Shown here: piece after piece, positions 32,872-39,915 of the stretch
Numbering within the stretch: position 1 is the first letter of the stretch
Layout: each line of letters opens with the position of its first letter
DNA from: Arthrobacter sp042667405
Lineage (GTDB): Bacteria; Actinomycetota; Actinomycetes; Actinomycetales; Micrococcaceae
Direction: 5' to 3'
DNA: 64,000 nt
Assembly: GCF_042667405.1 (NCBI RefSeq)
Contig: NZ_JBHVAL010000022.1
Location: 11,369 to 75,368 of the forward strand
Made by a program: the position numbers and the translations under genes
Notes under the pieces: model-generated
What the model was told of the DNA's origin: nothing
Database searches by the model: none
The model's input: the letters and a program-made list of their open reading frames with translations, nothing else

Positions 32872-33858
32872 GTGAGCAAGACAAACACCATCGCGCCACG
32901 GGACACCGGGGCACCCCGCAACGTCAGCACCTTTCTCAAGGACCTGGACTGGCGACGCTATGTCATCTACATCGGCTTCGTCGTCGTCTTCCTGATCTTC
33001 GCGGTCCTGCTGCGCGACCAGGGATTCCTGTCGCCGAACAACCTCCTGAACATCTTCCGGCAGACGGCCACCATCACCGTCATCGCTGTGGGCATGACCT
33101 ACGTGATCGCCTGCGCCGAGATCGACTTGAGCGTGGGATCCGTAGCGGGCCTCTCCAGCGTCTGTACGGCGATGGCCCTGTCGCAATGGGGCCTGGTCCC
33201 GGGCATTCTCGCCGGTTTGGCTGTGGGTCTGGTGGTCGGATCGGTCAACGGCGCATTGGTCAGCCTCCTTGGAATCCCTTCCTTCCTGGTGACACTGGGC
33301 ATGCTCGGGATTGCCGTGGGCGTAGCGCAGTGGATCACGGCTTCAGCACCCCAACCCATCCTGAACGACACGTTCAACACGCTGTTCGGTTCCGGCAACT
33401 TCGGGCCCATTCCGGGCTTGGTGGTCTGGAGCGGCATCTTTGTGGCCATTGGCGCCGTCGTCCTGAACCGCACCCGGTTCGGCCGCCAGGTCCTGGCCAC
33501 CGGTGGCAACCGCAACGCCTCCGAGTTCACTGGAATCAACACCAAGCGCATCAAATTCCAGGTGCTGCTGATCTCCGGCATGGTGGCCAGTGTTGCGGGA
33601 ATGCTCTACGCAGGCCGCCTCCAGTCGGGACGGTTCCAGTGGGGTGCAGGTGACGAACTCTCCGCCATCGCGGCGGTCATCCTGGGCGGGACCAGCCTCT
33701 TCGGCGGCTTCGGCTCCATCATCGGAACGCTCTTTGGCGCCCTTCTGATCGGCCTGATCAACAACGGGCTGATCCTGGCAGGCCTCGACAGCAGCCAGCA
33801 GCAGGTGGTTCGCGGTGCGATTATCATTCTGGCAGTCGCCCTCGCCCGGAAGAAGTGA
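32872..33858 (+). CDS. Sugar ABC transporter permease
   Basis: A 328-residue RbsC-type permease with about nine hydrophobic segments. The family motif IACAEIDLSVGSVAGLSS (about residues 82-99) and the cytoplasmic-loop GGNRNASEFTGIN are clear; GGTSLFGGFGSIIGTLFGAL is the conserved region near the C terminus. The start is GTG at 32872, three bases after the ATPase stop. It completes a ribose-class importer. Confidence 0.93.
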   Translation: MSKTNTIAPRDTGAPRNVSTFLKDLDWRRYVIYIGFVVVFLIFAVLLRDQGFLSPNNLLNIFRQTATITVIAVGMTYVIACAEIDLSVGSVAGLSSVCTAMALSQWGLVPGILAGLAVGLVVGSVNGALVSLLGIPSFLVTLGMLGIAVGVAQWITASAPQPILNDTFNTLFGSGNFGPIPGLVVWSGIFVAIGAVVLNRTRFGRQVLATGGNRNASEFTGINTKRIKFQVLLISGMVASVAGMLYAGRLQSGRFQWGAGDELSAIAAVILGGTSLFGGFGSIIGTLFGALLIGLINNGLILAGLDSSQQQVVRGAIIILAVALARKK

Positions 33859-33864
33859 CCGGGC

Positions 33865-35019
33865 ATGACTTCCACACCACGCGCAGGCATCATCGGCACG
33901 GGGTTCATGGGCGCAGTCCACTCCCACGCGGTCCGCGCTGCAGGAAGCACCATCAGCGCCGTTGCCGGCAGCAGCCGGGCCAGCGCTGAAGCCGCCATCA
34001 CCCGGCTGGGTGCCCTCGCCGCGGCCGATTCGCCGGAGTCACTGATCGCACGGGATGATGTGGACGTTGTCCACATCTGTACTCCCAACGCCACTCACGC
34101 GGGGCTAGCCCGCCTGGCCATCGCGGCAGGCAAGGCCGTGGTTTGCGAGAAACCCCTGGCCACCAGCGTCGAGGACGCCAAGGAACTGACCTTCCTCGCG
34201 GAACAGGCCAAGGTCGTTACCGGAGTCCCCTTCGTCTACCGCTTCTATCCGGCTGTCCGTGAGGCCCGGGACCGTATCCTCAACGGGGACGCGGGCAACC
34301 TCTGGTTACTCCACGGGTCCTACCTGCAGGACTGGTTGGCAGGTGCAGCAGAAACGAACTGGAGGGTCGACCCCGCTCTCGGAGGAGCGTCGAGGGCTTT
34401 CGGCGACATCGGGGTTCACTGGTGCGACCTGATGGAGTTCACCACAGGGCACCGCATCACCCGGATCATGGCCAATACGAGCCGGGCCTACGAGAAACGT
34501 GAAACCCACGGCCACTTCTCATCGGTGTCAACGGAGGACGGGGCAACACTGCTCTTCGAGACCGACAACGGGGCCACCGGTTCGTTGGTGGTGAGCCAAG
34601 TCAGTCCAGGGAGAAAGAACCGTCTGTGGTTCTCCTTCGATGGCACTGACGCATCCCTCAGCTTTAACCAGGAAACACCGGACACCCTGCACATCGGACG
34701 CGTGGATTCCACCTCACACATCGCCGTGGGGCCACAGACCCTGTCCACCCCCGGCGGCCGCCGCTATGCCAGGCTTCCGGCGGGACACCCGCAGGGTTAC
34801 CAGGACAGCTTCAATGCTTTCATCGCTGACACGTATGCAGCGGTCCGAGGCCAGGCGCCCGAAGGCCTGCCCGGCTTCCGCGATGGGCTCCGGGCTGCGG
34901 TTCTGACCGAAGCAGTGGTCTCCTCCGCGGAACGACGGTCATGGGTCGACGTTCCCGCTGCTGACGATCCTTCCGAATTCCTCACGTCCTACCCGGCAGT
35001 TGAAAGGCAAATCCAATGA
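33865..35019 (+). CDS. Gfo/Idh/MocA oxidoreductase, possible LgdC-type reductase
   Basis: A 384-residue NAD(P)-dependent sugar dehydrogenase/reductase. The Rossmann motif is GIIGTGFMG (8-16), the CEKPL motif has the catalytic K96, and FGDIGVHWCDLM supplies D181 and H185, giving the Lys-Asp-His set of the family. It starts 6 bp after the permease gene and its stop overlaps the next ATG by four bases. In characterised levoglucosan clusters a second Gfo/Idh protein (LgdC) reduces 3-keto-glucose to glucose; by position and family this gene is the best candidate for that step, which is inference. Confidence 0.88.
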   Translation: MTSTPRAGIIGTGFMGAVHSHAVRAAGSTISAVAGSSRASAEAAITRLGALAAADSPESLIARDDVDVVHICTPNATHAGLARLAIAAGKAVVCEKPLATSVEDAKELTFLAEQAKVVTGVPFVYRFYPAVREARDRILNGDAGNLWLLHGSYLQDWLAGAAETNWRVDPALGGASRAFGDIGVHWCDLMEFTTGHRITRIMANTSRAYEKRETHGHFSSVSTEDGATLLFETDNGATGSLVVSQVSPGRKNRLWFSFDGTDASLSFNQETPDTLHIGRVDSTSHIAVGPQTLSTPGGRRYARLPAGHPQGYQDSFNAFIADTYAAVRGQAPEGLPGFRDGLRAAVLTEAVVSSAERRSWVDVPAADDPSEFLTSYPAVERQIQ

Positions 35020-35831
35020 AACTCGGTTACTGTTCCATCACCTGGGGCGGCGTCGTCGGCCACCCCCAAGGCGTGACGAGCGTCAAGGACCTCTTCTACC
35101 TGACCCACGGCTCGATGCACGACGCGGTACGTGACATCGCCGCCGTCGGATATCAGGGCGTGGAGATGTTCGACGGAAACCTGGCCGAATATGCCGACAA
35201 GCCCGAAGAGCTCAAGGAAATCCTCAGCAGCAACGGAGTCGAGCTCACAAGTGTCTACACGGGGGCGAACTTTATCTACGCCGACATCCTTCCCGACGAA
35301 ATGCACAGGATCCACAGAGCGGCGGAACTGGCGGCAGGTTTTGGAGCGGAGCGGCTCGTGGTTGGGGGCGGCGCACGGCGCGCGGCCGGGACCACCGAGC
35401 AGGACTACTACCTTCTGGGCCATTCGCTTGACCGGGTGTCGGACATAGCGGAGAGCTTCGGCCTGTCGGCGAGCTACCACCCGCACTTGAGCACGATCGT
35501 GGAAAGCCCGGACGAACTGGAAAAGCTCATGCCGCTGACCAGGATCGGGTTCTGCCCCGACACTGCCCATCTCGCAGCAGGCGGAGCAGACCCGGCAGCA
35601 GCAATCCGCAAGTATTCCGACCGGATCCAGCACGTCCACCTCAAGGACTTCCGGCAAGACCCCTTCGCGTTCCTGCCGCTGGGCGAAGGCGACCTCGATT
35701 TCCCCGACATCATCGCTGCGATCCGCGAAAGCGGCTACGACAGCTGGCTCATGGTGGAGCTCGACAATTACGACGGCGACCCCAGCGAAGCAGCCAAAAT
35801 CAGCAAGAAATACCTCGAGACACTCCTCTAA
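35016..35831 (+). CDS. TIM-barrel sugar isomerase/epimerase-type protein, possible LgdB
   Basis: A 271-residue xylose-isomerase-like TIM barrel (AP endonuclease 2 superfamily). Visible are the strand starts YQGVEMFDGNL, ELTSVYTGANF, GAERLVVGGGARR, SASYHPHLSTIVE, GFCPDTAHLAAGG, IQHVHLKDF and WLMVELDNYDGDP. The Glu/Asp/His residues at these strand ends form the metal site in relatives such as IolE and LgdB1/LgdB2. The latter carry out elimination and hydration of 3-keto sugars. It overlaps the preceding gene by 4 bp. Characterised levoglucosan loci carry two such proteins; only one is present here. Confidence 0.85.
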   Translation: MKLGYCSITWGGVVGHPQGVTSVKDLFYLTHGSMHDAVRDIAAVGYQGVEMFDGNLAEYADKPEELKEILSSNGVELTSVYTGANFIYADILPDEMHRIHRAAELAAGFGAERLVVGGGARRAAGTTEQDYYLLGHSLDRVSDIAESFGLSASYHPHLSTIVESPDELEKLMPLTRIGFCPDTAHLAAGGADPAAAIRKYSDRIQHVHLKDFRQDPFAFLPLGEGDLDFPDIIAAIRESGYDSWLMVELDNYDGDPSEAAKISKKYLETLL

Positions 35832-35861
35832 GAAAAGCTTCACGGAAGGACCACGATTTAT

Positions 35862-37034
35862 ATGCAAAACCTCAATGTCGGCCTCATCGGCGGCGGCTTC
35901 ATGGGCAAAGCCCACTCCCTTGCCTACGCAGCCATGCCAATGTTCTTCTGGCCCGCCCCGGCACTGCCGGTCCGCAAGGTCATCGCGGAGGCCAATCCCG
36001 AACTGGCCGCCGAAGCGGCACGTCGCTTCGGTTTCGAGAATTCGACGTCGGACTGGCGGTCCATCATCGACGATCCCGACATCCACGTCGTCGACATCGC
36101 AACACCCAACCACCTGCACGCCGAAATTGCCATTGCCGCCGCCGAAGCAGGCAAGCACATCATCTGTGAGAAGCCCCTCGCCCGCACGGGTGAAGAGTCC
36201 AAGGCCATGTACGACGCCGTTAAGGACAAGGACCTCGTCCACATGGTGGCCTTCAACTACCGGCGCACCCCGGCCGTAGCGCTGGCCAAGAAATACATCG
36301 AAGAAGGCGCCATCGGCCAAATCCTCAACTTCCGGGGAACCTATCTCCAGGACTGGAGCGCCGACCCGAACTCGCCGTTGTCATGGCGCTTCCAGAAGAA
36401 CATCGCAGGCTCCGGCGCGCTGGGTGACATCGCCACGCACGTCATCGACATGGCTCGGTACCTCGTGGGTGAGTTCAGCGCCGTCAACGCGGTCCTCTCG
36501 ACCTGGATCCCGGAGCGCCCGCTCCAGACCGGCGGGGCCGACGCACTCGGCACCGTCCGCGGCGGAGAGGGCCCGCGGGGCGAAGTCGATGTCGATGACG
36601 AAGTGATGACCATGATCCGCTTCGCAAATGGAGCTGTCGGATCCGTCGAAGCCACGCGCAACGCGCACGGCAGGAACAACTACATCACGTTCGAAATCCA
36701 CGGAACCGAAGGCAGCATCGTCTTCAACTACGAGCGCCGCGACGAGTTGCAGGTCTGCTTCGCTTCGGACCAGGCGGACCGTCGAGGCTTCCGGACCGTT
36801 TACACCGGCCCGTCGCACCCCTACGGAGAAGGGCTGTGGCCCATTCCTGCCCTGGGCATCGGGTACGGCGAGACGAAGATCATCGAAGCCTACGACTTCT
36901 TCAAGGCCATCGCAGAAGGCGGGAGCGTCAGCCCCAGCTTCGCTGACGGTTACCAGGTCGCCCTCATTGACGACGCGATCGTCGAATCCGCGGCCAAAGA
37001 GTCCTGGGTAGAGGTTCCCCAAATAACCGCTTGA
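35862..37034 (+). CDS. Gfo/Idh/MocA dehydrogenase, levoglucosan dehydrogenase (LgdA)-like
   Basis: A 390-residue NAD-dependent sugar dehydrogenase. The Rossmann motif is GLIGGGFMG (7-15), CEKPL gives K104, and GDIATHVIDMARY gives D189 and H193, the catalytic Lys-Asp-His set. The N terminus (MQNLNVGLIGGGFMGKAHSL) and the hydrophobic MPMFFWPAPALPV insertion after the first helix strongly recall Pseudarthrobacter levoglucosan dehydrogenase from memory. That enzyme oxidises C3 of 1,6-anhydroglucose. The match has not been tested by search. An AGGA ribosome site lies upstream. It follows the TIM-barrel gene by 30 bp and ends before a strong hairpin. Confidence 0.88.
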   Translation: MQNLNVGLIGGGFMGKAHSLAYAAMPMFFWPAPALPVRKVIAEANPELAAEAARRFGFENSTSDWRSIIDDPDIHVVDIATPNHLHAEIAIAAAEAGKHIICEKPLARTGEESKAMYDAVKDKDLVHMVAFNYRRTPAVALAKKYIEEGAIGQILNFRGTYLQDWSADPNSPLSWRFQKNIAGSGALGDIATHVIDMARYLVGEFSAVNAVLSTWIPERPLQTGGADALGTVRGGEGPRGEVDVDDEVMTMIRFANGAVGSVEATRNAHGRNNYITFEIHGTEGSIVFNYERRDELQVCFASDQADRRGFRTVYTGPSHPYGEGLWPIPALGIGYGETKIIEAYDFFKAIAEGGSVSPSFADGYQVALIDDAIVESAAKESWVEVPQITA

Positions 37035-37043
37035 TCCCTTGGG

Positions 37044-37073
37044 CCGGGAGGGACGGGGAACCGTCCCTCCCGG
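37044..37073 (+). terminator. Strong hairpin after the second dehydrogenase gene
   Basis: CCGGGAGGGACGG, loop GGAA, exact complement. A weak TTC follows. It probably ends or attenuates the sugar operon before the small monooxygenase-fold gene. Confidence 0.75.
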
Positions 37074-37101
37074 TTCATGGACCTTCGCCAAGGAAGTCAG
37101 G

Positions 37102-37440
37102 ATGACCAACGCAGTGCCCAGCAACCAAGAACCCGTTGATCCGGAACCAGCCGAAGTGTGGCTCATGCCGGTATTCACCGCCCGGGCAGGCCACGAAAGG
37201 GAGCTCCAGAGCGTCCTCAGCTCCCTCCAGGCCGAGAGCCGAAAGGACGCCGGATGCCTGGAGTACACCGTTTTCGCGGATATGCAGCGGCCGGGCACCT
37301 ACGTCATGTTCGAAGGCTGGGCCCGTCTTGAAGACCTTGAGGATCACAACCAGCAACAGCACGTCAAGGACTTCGTCGAGGCCGTGAAACCGCTGCTGGA
37401 AGTGCCCTTTTCGGTGACCACACTGGAACCGTTGGCCTGA
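37102..37440 (+). CDS. Antibiotic biosynthesis monooxygenase (ABM) domain protein
   Basis: A 112-residue protein with one ferredoxin-like ABM domain (about residues 20-108): VWLMPVFTARAGHERELQSV, the DAGCLEYTVF strand and YVMFEGWARLEDLEDH (where His follows Trp and Glu as in the family). ABM proteins act as cofactor-free monooxygenases, isomerases or mutarotase-like helpers. The ATG at 37102 is chosen for AAGGA upstream. It is separated from the sugar genes by a hairpin but has no other obvious promoter, so it may be read through at a lower level. Confidence 0.8.
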   Translation: MTNAVPSNQEPVDPEPAEVWLMPVFTARAGHERELQSVLSSLQAESRKDAGCLEYTVFADMQRPGTYVMFEGWARLEDLEDHNQQQHVKDFVEAVKPLLEVPFSVTTLEPLA

Positions 37441-37527
37441 TTCAGCGCGCGGGCGACCACCCGCCAGGTCCCGTGTTGAGGGGGTGCCGGAACTGCCAAG
37501 CCAGGTTCCGCCGTCGGGCGTTAACTT

Positions 37528-37564
37528 CAAGTGCCCCGCTCCCATGAAGGGAGCGGGGCACTTG
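37528..37564. terminator. Bidirectional terminator hairpin
   Basis: A perfect 16-bp stem (CAAGTGCCCCGCTCCC with its complement) around ATGAA, between the convergent ABM and aldo-keto reductase genes. Confidence 0.85.
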
Positions 37565-37578
37565 GCTGAAGAGGGACT

Positions 37579-38418
37579 TTAGGCGAAGTCGGAGACTGCC
37601 GGGTCCGGGCCGATACGGCCTTCAGCACCACGGTCGAGGTTGTTGATGGCCTCGATGTCGGTGTCGTCCAGCGTGACGTTCAGGGCCTCGAAGTTCTCCT
37701 GGATGCGGGACTCCGTGACGGACTTGGGGATCACGACGTTGCCGATCGCCAGGTGCCAGGCGATGACGACCTGGGCCGGAGTTGCACCGTGCTTGGCGGC
37801 GATTTCGGAGATCGTTGCGCTCTCCAGGAGCTCGCCACCCTGGCCCAGCGGGGACCATGCCTGCGTGAGGATGCCCTTGGAGGCGTTGAACTCGCGCAGC
37901 TCTGCCTGGTTGAAGAAGGGGTGCAGCTCCACCTGGTTGATGGCCGGAACGACGCCGGTCTCATCGATGATGTGCTGCAGGCCTTCCTTGGTGAAGTTGG
38001 AGACACCGATGGACTTTACCCGGCCGCGCTTCTTGAGCTCGATAAGTGCCTTCCAGGTGTCAACGTACTTCTCCTGCTTGGGCTGCTGCCAGTGGATGAG
38101 GTAGAGATCCAGGGTTTCCAGGCCGAGGCGGTCGAGGGACTTCTCAAAGGCCTCGAGCGTGGATTCGTAACCCTGGTCCGCATTCCACAGCTTGGTGGTG
38201 ATGAAGATTTCCTCGGCGGACAGGCCGGAGGAGGCAATGGCACGGCCGACGCCGGCCTCGTTGCCGTAGATCTTGGCGGTATCGATGTGGCGGAACCCGG
38301 CGTCGAAAGCCTGGCGCACCACCTTTTCGGCTACATCGTCTTCAACTTGCCAAACCCCGTAGCCGAGCTGGGGGATGGTGTTGCCGTCGTTGAAAGTAAG
38401 TTCTGGTGACGAAGTCAT
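37579..38418 (-). CDS. Aldo-keto reductase (2,5-diketogluconate reductase-like)
   Basis: A 279-residue NADPH-dependent reductase of the AKR superfamily. The catalytic tetrad is D46, Y51, K76 and H109 (DTAKIYGNE, TTKLWN, LIHWQ). The NADPH site IPKSVTESRIQENF is typical of the AKR5-type enzymes that reduce 2,5-diketo-gluconate, methylglyoxal and other carbonyls; the physiological substrate is not shown. The ATG at 38418 is chosen for AGGA about nine bases upstream; the frame is open to 38496. Confidence 0.92.
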   Translation of the reverse strand: MTSSPELTFNDGNTIPQLGYGVWQVEDDVAEKVVRQAFDAGFRHIDTAKIYGNEAGVGRAIASSGLSAEEIFITTKLWNADQGYESTLEAFEKSLDRLGLETLDLYLIHWQQPKQEKYVDTWKALIELKKRGRVKSIGVSNFTKEGLQHIIDETGVVPAINQVELHPFFNQAELREFNASKGILTQAWSPLGQGGELLESATISEIAAKHGATPAQVVIAWHLAIGNVVIPKSVTESRIQENFEALNVTLDDTDIEAINNLDRGAEGRIGPDPAVSDFA

Positions 38419-38541
38419 GGTTGATATCCTGCCAGCCCTGTCACGCGGTTCCACCACATTATGACGAAGATCAGCTATCCGCTTAACTTCTTGCATACAG
38501 GGAATAAGAGCGTGCGCGGGTAGTTGCGAACGCCTCGCAAT

Positions 38542-38982
38542 TTACGGGTTCAGCTGACTCTCCGCGTCGGCCACCTGTTCGAAGACAGACTCGGCCCGGC
38601 GCCGCACTGAAAGGGCGCCGACAGGTACGGGACCAACCGCCAGCCGCAACATGGCAGCAGCTTCAGCCGTAGTTGCGAGCGAGTTGCCTGCCTTGGACAA
38701 CGCGCGGTGCACCCCGGCGAGTGCCCCCGGCACGTCCAGGCCATCGCTGGGCGAGCGCCGCTGCGCCTCCACGCAGATGCGGCGGACCCGGGGCGACAAC
38801 TCGGCCAGTTCGTTGGCAATCTGCACAAGCTCGTTGTACAGCTGGTCGTCGTCCACGCCCTCCAGAACCTGGTGGTACCGGTCCAGGCCGCGATGAAAGC
38901 GGTCATGCGCACGGCGCCACAGCCCCTTGCCGAGCTCAAGATCGTCTTTCCGCCCTTGCCGGACGGCCCCAAAGAAGCCCAC
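38542..38982 (-). CDS. Helical orphan protein next to the proteasome activator
   Basis: A 146-residue protein without signal peptide or membrane segment. It is rich in Arg, Ala, Leu and acidic residues and probably all-helical (GLWRRAHDRFHRGLDRYHQVL, split LYNELVQIANELAEL). I do not recognise a family; it looks like a conserved actinobacterial hypothetical. It starts 8 bp after the bpa stop on the same strand, so it is co-transcribed and could be a partner or substrate adaptor. That is inference from context only. Confidence 0.7.
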   Translation of the reverse strand: MGFFGAVRQGRKDDLELGKGLWRRAHDRFHRGLDRYHQVLEGVDDDQLYNELVQIANELAELSPRVRRICVEAQRRSPSDGLDVPGALAGVHRALSKAGNSLATTAEAAAMLRLAVGPVPVGALSVRRRAESVFEQVADAESQLNP

Positions 38983-38990
38983 CAGCGAAC

Positions 38991-39644
38991 TCAGAGGTAT
39001 TGGCCCGGACCGTGGTCGGGATCTTCCGGGCGACCGTTGGCAGCCGCACCGGGAGCGCCAGGCGCAGCGGCCCTCTGCGGTTGCCCGTTTTCACCAATCA
39101 CAATGCCCGGAGCGATGACCGTTCCGGGTGGCAGCTGGCGGAGCTGCATCTGCGCGGCCGCGTGTTCCTTGGCCGCCTGTTGGGCCGCAATCGCAGCCTG
39201 AATGCCGTGGAACAGGCCTTCAAGCCAGCCAACCAGCTGGGCCTGGGCAATCCGGAGCTCGGCATCCGAGGGAGCCTGGTTCTCGGGGAAGGGCAGGCTG
39301 ATCCGTTCCAACTCTTCGATCAGCTCAGGCGCCAGCCCATCTTCGAGTTCCTTGATGGACCGCTCGTGGATCTCCGCGAGGCGGTTCCTTGCAGCGTCAT
39401 CGAGTGGAGCACTCTTAACTTCTTCAAGCAGCTGCCGGATCATAGTGCCGATCCGCATCACCTTGGCTGGTTCGTCCACCAGCTCTTGAAGGTTGCCGCC
39501 CTTGGGCTTGGCATCCTTCGCTGCCTCTGAATCGGGTGACGGCCGGCTGTCGGGCGTGGCTGTATCGCCGTCCAGCGTGGTTCCTTCCACGGGGGTGTCG
39601 TCCGAAGCCTCATCCGTGGGCTGAATGTCGTTCAGATCGCTCAT
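38991..39644 (-). CDS. bpa: Bacterial proteasome activator (Bpa/PafE)
   Basis: An ATP-independent activator of the actinobacterial 20S proteasome (217 aa, DUF2587). A disordered acidic N terminus (about residues 1-48) precedes the four-helix core (VDEPAKVMRIGTMIRQLLEE, then the ERISLPFPENQAPSDAELR and QAQLVGWLEGLFHGIQAAI helices). The protein ends in HGPGQYL, whose GQYL C terminus docks into the proteasome alpha ring. In relatives it forms a dodecameric ring and feeds unfolded proteins such as HspR. The core proteasome genes are not in this window. Confidence 0.93.
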   Translation of the reverse strand: MSDLNDIQPTDEASDDTPVEGTTLDGDTATPDSRPSPDSEAAKDAKPKGGNLQELVDEPAKVMRIGTMIRQLLEEVKSAPLDDAARNRLAEIHERSIKELEDGLAPELIEELERISLPFPENQAPSDAELRIAQAQLVGWLEGLFHGIQAAIAAQQAAKEHAAAQMQLRQLPPGTVIAPGIVIGENGQPQRAAAPGAPGAAANGRPEDPDHGPGQYL

Positions 39645-39723
39645 CCGTTCATACTCTCACGTGGTTCCCGTGAACCTCTGGCCTCAAGCGGAATTTGGAC
39701 TTCGTTCGTAGCGAAACTGCATC

Positions 39724-39915
39724 TCAGCAGCAACGTCCTTGCGGATTGCTGTCCTGCCGGTCCATCCGGTCCCGCCAGAACTCGCGTTCTGTCATGGCGG
39801 GACCGGCATGGCCGGAGGTGGCGAAGTGCTCAAGATACTTCGAATACGCGTCGGCACCCATGATCGACCCCAGGTACGCCGCGAAACTCCGGAAGCCCTT
39901 GGTGACGGCGTTCAT
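39724..39915 (-). CDS. YbdD/YjiX-family small protein
   Basis: A 63-residue protein (DUF466) with the family segment LGSIMGADAYSKYLEHF and the MTEREFWRDRMDRQ motif; it ends in two Cys (QGRCC). These proteins are regularly encoded beside CstA/BtsT pyruvate or peptide transporters. The ATG shares one base with the cstA stop (TGATG), so translation is coupled. Confidence 0.9.
   Translation of the reverse strand: MNAVTKGFRSFAAYLGSIMGADAYSKYLEHFATSGHAGPAMTEREFWRDRMDRQDSNPQGRCC

Noticed and set aside
33865..37034. Inositol catabolism (IolG/IolE) as the role of the two dehydrogenases and the TIM barrel.
   Set aside because: No IolB, IolC, IolD or IolA-type gene is present, and the second dehydrogenase has the MPMFFWPAPALPV insertion that I associate with levoglucosan dehydrogenase; inositol is not fully excluded.
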